Part shown: in pieces, positions 8,016 to 15,286 of the stretch | Layout of the letters: each line of letters opens with the position of its first letter | Position numbering within the stretch: position 1 is the first letter of the stretch | DNA from: Prochlorococcus sp. AG-670-O11 | GTDB taxonomy: Bacteria > Cyanobacteriota > Cyanobacteriia > PCC-6307 > Cyanobiaceae | Assembly (NCBI GenBank): GCA_003211335.1 | Contig: QCTA01000017.1 | Location: forward strand, 1 to 16,386 | DNA length: 16,386 nucleotides | Reading direction: 5' to 3' | The notes under the pieces: model-generated | Told to the model about the DNA's origin: nothing | Seen by the model: only the letters and a program-made list of their open reading frames with translations | Database searches by the model: none | Position numbers and translations under genes: made by a program

Positions 8016-8047
8016 AAAGAACCCATATTTACTTTTAATTGTTCTTT
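8016..8047 (+). terminator. Possible stem-loop downstream of carbamoyl cassette
   Basis: Seven-base arms AAAGAAC (8016-8022) and GTTCTTT (8041-8047) could pair around an 18-base loop, 26 bases after the DUF5989 stop. There is no T-run after the stem on the plus strand, so termination is only a possibility. Confidence 0.25.
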
Positions 8048-8060
8048 ATGGTTAGTATCT

Positions 8061-8077
8061 GATAATTAGTAATTATC
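8061..8077. other. Perfect palindrome downstream of tRNA-Ala
   Basis: GATAATTA and TAATTATC flank a single central base, giving a perfect 17-base dyad. It lies 14 bases beyond the tRNA 3' end, between convergent transcripts. It could act as a processing or termination hairpin (6-bp stem, 5-base loop) or as a protein site. High A+T makes chance palindromes common. Confidence 0.35.
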
Positions 8078-8091
8078 GTACTTGATATATA

Positions 8092-8164
8092 TGGAGCCAA
8101 GGGGATTTGAACCCCTGACCCCCTGCATGCCATGCAGGTGCTCTACCAACTGAGCTATGGCCCC
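8092..8164 (-). tRNA. tRNA-Ala(GGC)
   Basis: Read on the minus strand, the 73 bases fold into a normal cloverleaf. The acceptor GGGGCCA pairs with TGGCTCC and includes the G3-U70 wobble that marks alanine tRNAs. The D arm begins AGCTC. The anticodon stem CCTGC/GCAGG holds the loop ATGGCAT (anticodon GGC). The T arm contains GGTTCAAATCC. The discriminator is A, and CCA is not encoded, as is common in cyanobacteria. It sits inside the accessory half of the window; tRNA genes often border genomic islands. Confidence 0.97.
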
Positions 8165-8377
8165 ATATCTTAAAACAACAGTTATTTCAATCAATCTGAA
8201 AATTTCTTTCATAACCATCGTAATTTCTATGGTACTTTATAGCAACTTAATAATCAATTCTGCACATTACATTAAAGCTTAAAATGTTTAGTTACTGTAA
8301 TCCTTTCAGTAAAAAACTTATATCCTCCACACCCTAATAAAAGATAGGCGGAAAAGGATATGTGGTATTAAAGGTAG

Positions 8378-8467
8378 ATGTTAAATAAGAGTTTGAAACC
8401 AAGAAAAATTAAGCCTAAGCAACCCTCAATCAACTACAAAAGAATTTTATTGATAAGCGAGAATTAA
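8378..8467 (+). CDS. Doubtful 29-aa basic peptide
   Basis: ATG at 8378 opens a frame encoding 29 residues, with a very basic first half (KPRKIKPKQ) followed by YKRILLISEN. AAGG at 8371-8374 is too close to the ATG for a good ribosome site. It could be a leader peptide, the first residues of a lost Rossmann-fold enzyme (xKRILLIS is a typical first strand), or chance. Confidence 0.2.
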   Translation: MLNKSLKPRKIKPKQPSINYKRILLISEN

Positions 8468-8481
8468 TTTGAGCTTATCAA
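8450..8481. repeat. Nine-base inverted repeat before glycosyltransferase
   Basis: TTGATAAGC (8450-8458) and GCTTATCAA (8473-8481) are perfect complements around a 14-base interval. It lies 71 bases upstream of the glycosyltransferase start and could be a hairpin in its leader or a dimeric protein site. Its right arm, as GAGCTTATCA (8471-8480), recurs at 8576-8585 within the glycosyltransferase gene. Confidence 0.5.
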
Positions 8482-8552
8482 AAGATGAATTTTTATTAAA
8501 GAAAAAATAAGAGATTAAAAGCTATAATTAATAAAATTTAAATTCTCAAAAA

Positions 8553-9692
8553 TTGAAGATTTGCTACATTATCTCGAGCTTATCAGAACTATCTTCATCA
8601 AATATGTTCGAACTAACAGCACGCAGATTGAAGGATAACTATGGCATTTCAGTCGACTTTTTATTAATAGGTTCAACAAACACAAATTTTGAAAAAAGTT
8701 TATTATCTTTAGGTTTCAATGTAGAAAGTATATTTTGTAGAAATAAGAGCGATTGGCCAAAAGCGTTAATTAGTACAATATTGTATCTAAGAAGAAATAA
8801 GATAAAAATTATTCATTGCCATCTATTAACCGCCAATATTATAGGACTAAGTGCAGGATTGTTATCCTTTGTTCCATATAGGATTTATACTAGACATCAT
8901 GCTATGGAACATCATAGAAGACATAGAAAAAGTTTAATATTTGATTATTTATCTAATATTTTTAGTACGCATATAATAAGTACATCGGATATAGTTACTA
9001 ATATTTTAAATAGGATTGAAAATGTTAATAGATCAAAAATTCAACAGATTCCCCCAGTCTTTGAGTTAAATCAATACTGTCAGGATAATTTTGATAATAA
9101 AAAAAAAATAACCTCAAAATATAAAATTAGTAAAGATGATTTCGTAGTAGGAATTTGTTCAAGGTGTGATCCTTATAAAGGTGTTGGATATATAATTGAT
9201 GCACTAGGTACACTTACAAGTAAGTATAAAAATATAAAAATTTTATTCTTTGGAGCAAAAGGAATTGAGTTTGATAACCTAAATAAATTCGCTAAGAATA
9301 AACTACCTTTTAATTCTTATGAGTTTATAAAATTTGAAAAAAATATGGTTGGAGCATATTCAATTATGGATATATTTGTACATGTTCCAATTACATCTGA
9401 CGAAGAGGCATTTGGTTTAGTTTATGTTGAAGCAATGGCTTCTGCAAAAGCTTGTATATTCACGATATCTGGAATTTCTAGAAAACTATTAAAGCATAAC
9501 AAAAATGCTTTAATAGTTGGATACAAAAATAAATCCGATATATTATCTGCATTGGAAAGACTCTATCAAGATAAGGATTTAAGAAAAAGAATTGGAATCC
9601 AAGCACAAAAAGATGTCCTTAAAGCTTTTCCAGAAAATGAAGTCTATGAAAAACTGTCTGGTTTTTATAAAAATCTAATTAAAAACAAATAA
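8553..9692 (+). CDS. Glycosyltransferase family 4 (GT-B fold)
   Basis: The 379-residue protein has the two Rossmann domains of GT-B enzymes. The N-terminal half starts MKICYIISSL and contains IIHCHLLTANIIGL at 87-100 and the basic-histidine stretch TRHHAMEHHRRHR at 113-125. The C-terminal donor-binding half has VGICSRCDPYKG at 199-210 and the retaining-GT4 signature E285-x7-E293 (EEAFGLVYVEAMA). It would move a sugar from a nucleotide-sugar onto a lipid-linked or growing glycan at the inner face of the membrane. Donor and acceptor are not readable. The start is TTG 8553, which gives the canonical first strand; no ATG fits. It converges on lexA with a 60-base spacer and marks the right end of the surface-glycan island. 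Confidence 0.9.
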   Translation: MKICYIISSLSELSSSNMFELTARRLKDNYGISVDFLLIGSTNTNFEKSLLSLGFNVESIFCRNKSDWPKALISTILYLRRNKIKIIHCHLLTANIIGLSAGLLSFVPYRIYTRHHAMEHHRRHRKSLIFDYLSNIFSTHIISTSDIVTNILNRIENVNRSKIQQIPPVFELNQYCQDNFDNKKKITSKYKISKDDFVVGICSRCDPYKGVGYIIDALGTLTSKYKNIKILFFGAKGIEFDNLNKFAKNKLPFNSYEFIKFEKNMVGAYSIMDIFVHVPITSDEEAFGLVYVEAMASAKACIFTISGISRKLLKHNKNALIVGYKNKSDILSALERLYQDKDLRKRIGIQAQKDVLKAFPENEVYEKLSGFYKNLIKNK

Positions 9693-9752
9693 CTTTTAAT
9701 CTTCTTCATATTAAATAATTTAGTTATGAATTGAATTTCAAATATTTTTAAA

Positions 9753-10370
9753 TTAAACTTTTCTCCACACTGCAAGTAACTTTCCTTGAAAAAAAACTTT
9801 ATCTAAATCTAATTCAATTGGTTCATAAGCTGGATTTGCTGCTTCTAAAAATATTTTTCCTTTTTTTCTAAAAAAATACTTTAAGGTTGTACCCAGACCA
9901 GGTACCATCGCACTGACAATTGTCCCATTCTTTAGAGAGTATGAATCCACAATAGGTTCCATTAAAACCATATCCCCATCAGCAATGCATGCCTCTATCA
10001 TTGAATCCCCATTTACTGTCAGAGCAAAAACATCTTTCTTTTTTAAAACATCAGAAATATCTAAATTCTCTTGAACATCTGAATAAGTTTCAATTAAACC
10101 TCCAGCTGCTACTGAACCCATAATAGGAACTCCTTCTATGATTTCATCAACTATTTGCATTGTTCTTGCTTTACCTTCTTGCCATGAGATGTATCCCTTT
10201 TCTTGCAAATGCTTTAAACGACTTTGAATTGGAGCAGGAGATTTTAGTCCCATAGCTTGCATCATCTGCCTAATTGATGGGCTATGTTGAAAGGTTTTCA
10301 TATAATCTTTTATCCATCTATAAAGCTCATTTTGAGCATGTGTAAGATTATCTTCTGAAGAAGTTTCCAT
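9753..10370 (-). CDS. lexA: LexA repressor, SOS regulator
   Basis: The 205-residue protein has an N-terminal winged helix (about 5-70; SIRQMMQAMG and a helix SPAPIQSRLKHLQEKGYI). The C-terminal self-cleaving peptidase domain carries the Ala89-Gly90 scissile bond in SVAAGG, nucleophile Ser123 in NGDSM and general-base Lys164 in TTLKYF. All cleavage residues are present, so RecA-stimulated autoproteolysis is expected, unlike LexA proteins of some other cyanobacteria that lack them. It represses DNA-damage genes and, through the palindrome directly before its start codon, probably itself. It is transcribed in the same direction as argF, 57 bases downstream of that gene, and may be read both from its own promoter and by read-through. 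Length is normal for the family. Confidence 0.96.
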   Translation of the reverse strand: METSSEDNLTHAQNELYRWIKDYMKTFQHSPSIRQMMQAMGLKSPAPIQSRLKHLQEKGYISWQEGKARTMQIVDEIIEGVPIMGSVAAGGLIETYSDVQENLDISDVLKKKDVFALTVNGDSMIEACIADGDMVLMEPIVDSYSLKNGTIVSAMVPGLGTTLKYFFRKKGKIFLEAANPAYEPIELDLDKVFFQGKLLAVWRKV

Positions 10371-10373
10371 AAA

Positions 10374-10397
10374 ACAAATGTACTCTAATACATTTGT
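10374..10397 (-). promoter_or_regulatory. Probable LexA operator at lexA
   Basis: ACAAATGTA (10374-10382) and TACATTTGT (10389-10397) form a perfect inverted repeat with a 6-base interval, only 3 bases upstream of the lexA ATG. On the coding strand it reads as two tandem near-matches to the cyanobacterial SOS box type RGTACNNNDGTWCB: GGTACAAATGTAT and AGTACATTTGTTT, each deviating at the C of the second half. Its place implies that bound LexA would block transcription or translation start of lexA. Confidence 0.7.
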
Positions 10398-10427
10398 ACC
10401 CTTTTATTAAAAAGTTTGCAAGTATTC

Positions 10428-11354
10428 CTATTGGAGAAGGCAAGATAAAAGTGCTTGTTGAACATGCAATCTATTTTCAGCTTGATCAAAAATTCTATTT
10501 TTCTTACTTTCAAATACTTCATCAGATATCTCTTTAGATCTATACGCAGGAAGGCAATGAAGAATAATTGCATCTTTGTCAGCCTTGCCTACTAAATCAC
10601 TATCAATAGTAAATGCATTAAAAATTTTATCTTTCTCTTCCTTTTGATTTTCTTCACCCATGGATGACCAAACATCTGTATAAAGAACATTTGCTCCTAA
10701 AACAGCAATATTGGGATCATTAGTGATTTTCAATAAATTCTTATTTTTATATATTTCATATGCTTTTTCGATCACTAAAGAGTTAGGTTCATAACCTTTA
10801 GGACATGCAATTCTAACTTCTACTCCCAATAATGCTCCGCATAATATAAGAGAATTTGCGACGTTATTACCATCACCCACAAATGTCAAAACTACATCTT
10901 TAAAATCAAGAAATTCCTCATGAATTGTTAAATAATCAGCTAATGCTTGGCATGGATGTTCTAAATCTGTAAGAGCATTAATGACCGGTATCGTAGAATA
11001 CTTTGCATATTCTTCTAAATCTGAATGATTAAAAGTTCTAATTGCAATCACATCGCAATATCTGCTTAATACTCTTGCTGTATCCTTAATTGGCTCTCCT
11101 CTACCTATTTGTGATGTAGTGGGATTTAGGTCAATGGTAGTTCCACCCAACCTTGACATCGCGACTTGAAAACTAACTCTTGTACGCGTAGAAGATTTAT
11201 CAAATATTAGTCCTAGAACTTTATTATTAAGATCAATATTTAATTTTTTATTTTTAAAATTCTTTGAAAGCTCTAAAATATGAATAACCTCATCAGTTGA
11301 GATATCCAAGCTTGATAAAAAATTATTCTTAGCAAGCCTAACTGGTTTTATCAT
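10428..11354 (-). CDS. argF: Ornithine carbamoyltransferase
   Basis: The 308-residue enzyme condenses carbamoyl phosphate with ornithine to citrulline in arginine biosynthesis, in the cytoplasm. The carbamoyl-phosphate site STRTR is at 55-59 and HPCQALAD at 133-140. The ornithine-side motifs are DVWSSMG at 227-233 and HCLP at 266-269. All are intact and the length is typical. The SMG motif separates it from aspartate carbamoyltransferase. The ATG start is 28 bases after the ftsH stop on the same strand, so the two may share a transcript. The pairing with ftsH and lexA is positional, not functional. Confidence 0.97.
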   Translation of the reverse strand: MIKPVRLAKNNFLSSLDISTDEVIHILELSKNFKNKKLNIDLNNKVLGLIFDKSSTRTRVSFQVAMSRLGGTTIDLNPTTSQIGRGEPIKDTARVLSRYCDVIAIRTFNHSDLEEYAKYSTIPVINALTDLEHPCQALADYLTIHEEFLDFKDVVLTFVGDGNNVANSLILCGALLGVEVRIACPKGYEPNSLVIEKAYEIYKNKNLLKITNDPNIAVLGANVLYTDVWSSMGEENQKEEKDKIFNAFTIDSDLVGKADKDAIILHCLPAYRSKEISDEVFESKKNRIFDQAENRLHVQQALLSCLLQ

Positions 11355-11382
11355 AAATATTTCAAGTAAAGTTTAAAAACAA

Positions 11383-13245
11383 CTATGCAGGCATTTTAGT
11401 TTCCGCAAGCAGGTTTTTGAGATCTTCACCTTCAATAACTTCTTCCTGAAGTATTTTTTGTGAAATCGACTCGAGTAAGGGTAAGTTATTTCTTAAAATA
11501 TTTAATGCAGTTTCATGAGCATCATCGACTAAGTCTCTTACTTCTTTATCAATAGCTTGGGCGGTAGCATCACTCACAGATCTTCTTGGATTATTGCCAC
11601 CACCAAGGAACTGTCCGCCACCTTGTTTATCATACGCGAGTGGGCCAAGAATATCACTCATTCCGAATGTACCTACCATTTGTTCAGCAATATCAGTTGC
11701 TCTTTGGAGATCATTGGAAGCACCTGTAGTAATCTTTCCGAAAACTACTTCTTCAGCAGACCTACCTCCTAAAAGGGTTGCTATTTGACCTTTTAATTCG
11801 TCCTTGGAATTAAGAAATCTCTCTTCAGTAGGGAGTTGAAGTGTGTATCCTAATGCACTCATACCTCTAGGTACAATTGAAATCTTTGCGACTTTTGATC
11901 CTCCTGGCATTAGATGCCCAACAATCGCATGGCCAACTTCATGGTAAGCGACAACTTTCTTCTCATCATCCTGAAGAACTCTACTTTTTTTCTCTAAACC
12001 AGCTACTACTCTCTCAATAGCTTCACTCAAATCTTGTTGCTCAACACTTTTTCTTTTAGCTCTTGCGGCTAACAAAGCAGCCTCATTAACCATGTTTGCC
12101 AAATCTGCTCCCGCGAAACCACTTGTAGCTTGAGCAATTGAGTCTAAATCAATTGATTCTGCCAATTTTACTTTTTTGGTATAAATTTCTAGAATTGTTT
12201 TTCTCCCAGACAAGTCTGGTCTATCAACTAAAACTTGTCTGTCAAATCTACCTGGTCTTAACAATGCTGCATCAAGAACTTCCGGCTGGTTAGTTGCCGC
12301 TAAAACTATTACAGGTTTATCTGCTGAGGCAAACCCATCCATTTCTGTAAGTAGTTGGTTTAATGTTTGCTCTCTTTCATCGTTCCCCCCGACAACACCC
12401 ATTGATCCAGAGCGACTCTTTCCAATTGCATCTAATTCATCTATGAAAATAATGCAAGGAGCTTTCTTCTTGGCTTGTTCAAACAAATCTCTGACTCTTG
12501 CTGCACCAGCCCCTACAAAAAGCTCAACAAATTCAGAACCTGAAATGATAAAAAAGGGAACTTCTGCTTCTCCTGCAACCGCTTTTGAGAGTAGAGTCTT
12601 TCCTGTCCCAGGAGGTCCTACCAAAAGAACACCTTTAGGAATTCTTGCACCAATGTCTGTGTATCTTTCTGGTTTTTTTAAAAAATCAACAATTTCAGTT
12701 AATTCATCCTTGGCTTCATCAACACCAGCAACATCATCAAAAGTTACTTTTGATTCATCATCAGGAACATAAACTTTAGCCTTACTTTTAGTAAAACTTA
12801 ATGCGCCTTGGGCTCCACCGCCTCCCATACTCCTTCTGGCAAAAAACTGCAATACTAAAATAAAAATCAAAGGTGGTACCACCCAACTCAAAACAGTTGA
12901 AAAGAAATTTGGTTTTTTCGGAGGAGCAGCGGCAAACTCTACCCCTTTACTTTCTAATCTTTGTGGTAAATCCATATCAAAAATTGGAGTGGTAGCAAGT
13001 ACTGAAGGAGCTCCTTCCTCTGCTCCATTTAATTCGTACCTAATTTGTTCTTGGGTAATATAAGCTCTTTTAACTTCACCATCATTAACCTGATCGATAA
13101 ATAAAGAGTAAGGAACTCTAGGTATTTGCATATTTTGATTAGGAAATAGGCTGCTAAATAAAAGTAGCGCTCCAACTCCAATTAATATAATGTTTACTAT
13201 TCCAAATCTTCTATTAGGTTGATTATCGTCTTGTCTTATTGGCAT
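11383..13245 (-). CDS. ftsH: FtsH ATP-dependent zinc metalloprotease
   Basis: The 620-residue membrane protease has two transmembrane segments (about 16-34 and 115-136) around a periplasmic or lumenal domain. An AAA+ module follows, with Walker A GPPGTGKT at 210-217, Walker B FIDE at 267-270 and the second-region-of-homology arginines near RPGRFDRQ (330-337). The peptidase domain has zinc ligands in HEVGH (435-439) and Asp512 in TGASND. In cyanobacteria FtsH hexamers extract and degrade damaged membrane proteins such as photosystem II D1, and some paralogues act in iron or stress regulation. Which paralogue this is cannot be settled from the sequence alone. The ATG start and length are normal. 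Confidence 0.97.
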   Translation of the reverse strand: MPIRQDDNQPNRRFGIVNIILIGVGALLLFSSLFPNQNMQIPRVPYSLFIDQVNDGEVKRAYITQEQIRYELNGAEEGAPSVLATTPIFDMDLPQRLESKGVEFAAAPPKKPNFFSTVLSWVVPPLIFILVLQFFARRSMGGGGAQGALSFTKSKAKVYVPDDESKVTFDDVAGVDEAKDELTEIVDFLKKPERYTDIGARIPKGVLLVGPPGTGKTLLSKAVAGEAEVPFFIISGSEFVELFVGAGAARVRDLFEQAKKKAPCIIFIDELDAIGKSRSGSMGVVGGNDEREQTLNQLLTEMDGFASADKPVIVLAATNQPEVLDAALLRPGRFDRQVLVDRPDLSGRKTILEIYTKKVKLAESIDLDSIAQATSGFAGADLANMVNEAALLAARAKRKSVEQQDLSEAIERVVAGLEKKSRVLQDDEKKVVAYHEVGHAIVGHLMPGGSKVAKISIVPRGMSALGYTLQLPTEERFLNSKDELKGQIATLLGGRSAEEVVFGKITTGASNDLQRATDIAEQMVGTFGMSDILGPLAYDKQGGGQFLGGGNNPRRSVSDATAQAIDKEVRDLVDDAHETALNILRNNLPLLESISQKILQEEVIEGEDLKNLLAETKMPA

Positions 13246-13267
13246 GATTAATATTGATTGTGGATAT

Positions 13268-13273
13268 ATTATA
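13268..13273 (-). promoter_or_regulatory. Candidate -10 element for ftsH
   Basis: On the minus strand a perfect TATAAT lies 22 bases before the ftsH ATG. No TTGACA-like -35 is visible at the usual distance, which is common in picocyanobacteria. It suggests that ftsH has its own promoter in the 124-base gap after ribD. Confidence 0.4.
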
Positions 13274-13369
13274 AACTAAACGAATGAGTTCCGGACCTGT
13301 ATAACTTTTTTTGGGTAAGAACCGAACGATAAATTACTTATATAATATTTCGATAAAAATATTTATAGC

Positions 13370-14461
13370 TTAAGTAATAGCACTCTTTAGACAAATATCA
13401 TTCCCAATAAAATTAATATCAGAAGTTTTCAAATTAAAAACTTGATTCATATCTGTAAATTCAAAATCAGAGAAGGGATTCATACACTTTTCCCCTCCCA
13501 ATATCTTTGGAGAAATAAAAGTAATTAACTCTTGTATACATCCAGCTTTAATAGCCGCTGTAGCCAATATAGGGCCACATTCCCAGAAAACATTATTACA
13601 ACCTTTTTGGGCTAGTAAATTGGAAAGTAATAAAGGATTATCAGAGGATAATTCTTCAACTTCTACTCCTTCTGGTATTCTCTTAAGAAATTTTTTATTT
13701 GCACTGGAGGAGTCATAAACGACTAGAGTCCTAGCCAATTTATAGTCCCACAAACGGGATTTCTCTGGTAGATCTAAAGTTTTTGTGAACACTACTCTTA
13801 GAGGCTCAGGTTTTTTTATACCTCGAGAAGTTAGAAGAGGATCATCTTTTCTTAATGTATTACCACCAATAACTATTGCGTCAAAGCCTGCTCTATAAGA
13901 ATGAACTAATGATCTTGAATCTTTGTTTGTAATCCACTTACTTTTACCATTTTTCAGACCAACCCTTCCATCAATACTCATAGCCCATTTCAGAACACCA
14001 AAAGCATTATCTGTAATATTTCTATGAATAAAGTACTTATTTAATTCTAGAGATTCTTTCTCACATAATCCTTGATGAACTTTAATCCCAGCATCTCTAA
14101 GAAATTTAATACTTTTGCCTGAGACTCTTTTATCGGGATCTGAAATAGAAACAAATACTTTTTTAATTCCATGAGAGATTATTTTATCTACACATGGAGG
14201 AGTTCTACCATGATGACAACATGGCTCCAGATTTACATATATTGTCCCACCTCTTGCATCTTTTTTTAGGTTGTTGAACGCCATTGCCTCTGCATGAGGC
14301 ATTCCTGATTTGCAATGAAAACCTTCTGAGATAAGATTTCCATTTTTATCTAAGATTACTGCTCCAACCATTGGATTAGGACTTGTTCTTCCTTTACCTA
14401 AAGAAGCCAATAAAATAGCCCTTTTCATCCATTTAATATCAATAATATTACTATCAATCAT
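13370..14461 (-). CDS. ribD: Bifunctional riboflavin deaminase/reductase
   Basis: The 363-residue enzyme catalyses the second and third steps of the riboflavin pathway: deamination of the GTP-derived pyrimidine, then NADPH reduction of its ribose. The N-terminal zinc deaminase (about 8-150) has HAE at 56-58 and PCCHHGRTPPC at 80-90, supplying His56, Cys81 and Cys90 as ligands with Glu58 as catalyst. The C-terminal reductase domain (about 155-360) has WAMSIDGRVG and the pair IVIGGNTLRKDDPLLTSR. Both halves look complete. It starts 14 bases after the DUF3122 gene on the same strand, so these genes are probably co-transcribed. Confidence 0.95.
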   Translation of the reverse strand: MIDSNIIDIKWMKRAILLASLGKGRTSPNPMVGAVILDKNGNLISEGFHCKSGMPHAEAMAFNNLKKDARGGTIYVNLEPCCHHGRTPPCVDKIISHGIKKVFVSISDPDKRVSGKSIKFLRDAGIKVHQGLCEKESLELNKYFIHRNITDNAFGVLKWAMSIDGRVGLKNGKSKWITNKDSRSLVHSYRAGFDAIVIGGNTLRKDDPLLTSRGIKKPEPLRVVFTKTLDLPEKSRLWDYKLARTLVVYDSSSANKKFLKRIPEGVEVEELSSDNPLLLSNLLAQKGCNNVFWECGPILATAAIKAGCIQELITFISPKILGGEKCMNPFSDFEFTDMNQVFNLKTSDINFIGNDICLKSAIT

Positions 14462-14475
14462 CTCTCAATAAATTC

Positions 14476-14976
14476 TCAATTTAATGATCTCCATTCTCTA
14501 ACTACGAAAGGGGGGACCGGTAACTCTGAAAAGACACCAGATAAAGATAATCTTAATGGTCTATTTTTATCAATATTATTTATAAGTTTATCTAGATCGA
14601 ATTCTGCAGCAGCTTGTCTTCCATCGTTTGCTAATTCAACATTTAACAATGTTTTGTCACTTAAAAACCACTGTTTCCTTCCAGAATCCACTTGTAAACT
14701 TGTTGGATGATCAATCCTAAGATTACCAGGATATCCAATCACCCTTAAGATTAATTTATCTTCAAAAAGTGGCGATTTATAAGCAACTAATTGCCACGTT
14801 TCAAAATCTAAATCTCGAAGAAACTCGCTGCTAGCATTAATTAAAATTCCATTGATTTCTGTTTCAGCTATTTCTGCATAAACATTTAATGGGTTAAAAA
14901 CCAATGAAATTAGTATTACAAGAGGAAAGAATGCTTTGAAAAAAAATTTTTTATTTAATTTTGTAATTTTCTTCAT
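14476..14976 (-). CDS. Secreted DUF3122-family protein
   Basis: The 166-residue protein begins with a long basic stretch (MKKITKLNKK) and a hydrophobic core at about 11-31, with a likely signal cleavage after VYA at 32-34. The mature part matches the cyanobacterial DUF3122 pattern: TWQLVAYK at 60-67, ILRVIGYPG at 76-84, a following DHP, and a C-terminal VPPFVVREW. The molecular function of the family is not known to me. Export to the periplasm or thylakoid lumen is inferred from the signal. Its first 26 bases overlap the end of the 83-residue gene, and ribD follows closely, which indicates one operon. Confidence 0.8.
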   Translation of the reverse strand: MKKITKLNKKFFFKAFFPLVILISLVFNPLNVYAEIAETEINGILINASSEFLRDLDFETWQLVAYKSPLFEDKLILRVIGYPGNLRIDHPTSLQVDSGRKQWFLSDKTLLNVELANDGRQAAAEFDLDKLINNIDKNRPLRLSLSGVFSELPVPPFVVREWRSLN

Positions 14977-15202
14977 TTTCAGAATCCATTAGGGCGTCAA
15001 GTGTAACAGCTGTTCTAACAAGAGATTGATATTTTCTTATTATTTTACGATTTTTTTCTATAACACGGGATAAATTCGCATTATCCTTCTCCGAATAACT
15101 CGATGATAAACCACTAGAGTCTTCTTCTATTAACTCAAAATTACTTTCTTTATTAATTAGAGTTAATAATAATTCGTGTAATCGCTTTCTCCTGACGGAC
15201 AA
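14951..15202 (-). CDS. Hypothetical protein (83 aa), first gene of ribD operon
   Basis: The 83-residue protein has no recognised domain. It is highly charged and likely helical, with RRKRLHELLLTLINKES near the start and VIEKNRKIIRKYQSLVRTAVTLDALMDSE toward the end. That suggests a small soluble protein with a coiled or helical hairpin. The frame has no ATG near its start, so TTG at 15202 is the best candidate, and no ribosome site is seen before it. Its end overlaps the DUF3122 start, which supports translational coupling and that it is a real gene. It is divergent from cobL. Confidence 0.6.
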   Translation of the reverse strand: MSVRRKRLHELLLTLINKESNFELIEEDSSGLSSSYSEKDNANLSRVIEKNRKIIRKYQSLVRTAVTLDALMDSENEENYKIK

Positions 15203-15232
15203 ATAATTTATTATTAATACTGGATCAATAAT

Positions 15233-15277
15233 AGAGTAATTTAATTAAACATACAATGCAAATCATGTGATTACTCT
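15233..15277. promoter_or_regulatory. Divergent control region with 8-bp inverted repeat
   Basis: The 84 bases between the 83-residue gene and cobL must hold both promoters. AGAGTAAT (15233-15240) and ATTACTCT (15270-15277) are perfect complements 29 bases apart. A -10-like TACAAT for cobL lies between them at 15252-15257, 29 bases before the ATG. The repeat could be an operator or chance. Confidence 0.35.
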
Positions 15278-15286
15278 TAAAAATTT

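Larger units (their letters stand above)
8165..8552. other. 388-base spacer with inverted repeat and short frame
   Basis: No convincing gene is present between the tRNA and the glycosyltransferase. The contents are the tRNA promoter region (not resolved), a 29-codon frame at 8378-8467 (below), a strong inverted repeat at 8450-8481 and the glycosyltransferase leader. ATATCC (about 8321) and GGATAT (about 8356) could pair over a 29-base interval rich in G and C by local standards, so an unannotated small RNA near 8315-8375 is possible but unsupported otherwise. Confidence 0.4.

Noticed and set aside
7861..8055. 64-codon plus-strand frame after the SxtJ-like gene
   Set aside because: It overlaps the DUF5989/SxtK-like gene in another register and has no protein-like composition beyond that shadow.
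10385..10573. Minus-strand frame of 62 codons within argF
   Set aside because: It lies across the end of argF, whose motifs (HCLP, complete C-terminus) are secure.
11557..11788. Two plus-strand frames opposite ftsH
   Set aside because: They are antisense to the conserved peptidase domain of ftsH, with no recognisable motifs.
12443..12772. 109-codon plus-strand frame opposite ftsH
   Set aside because: It is antisense to the Walker A/B region of ftsH; long antisense frames are common opposite such conserved genes.
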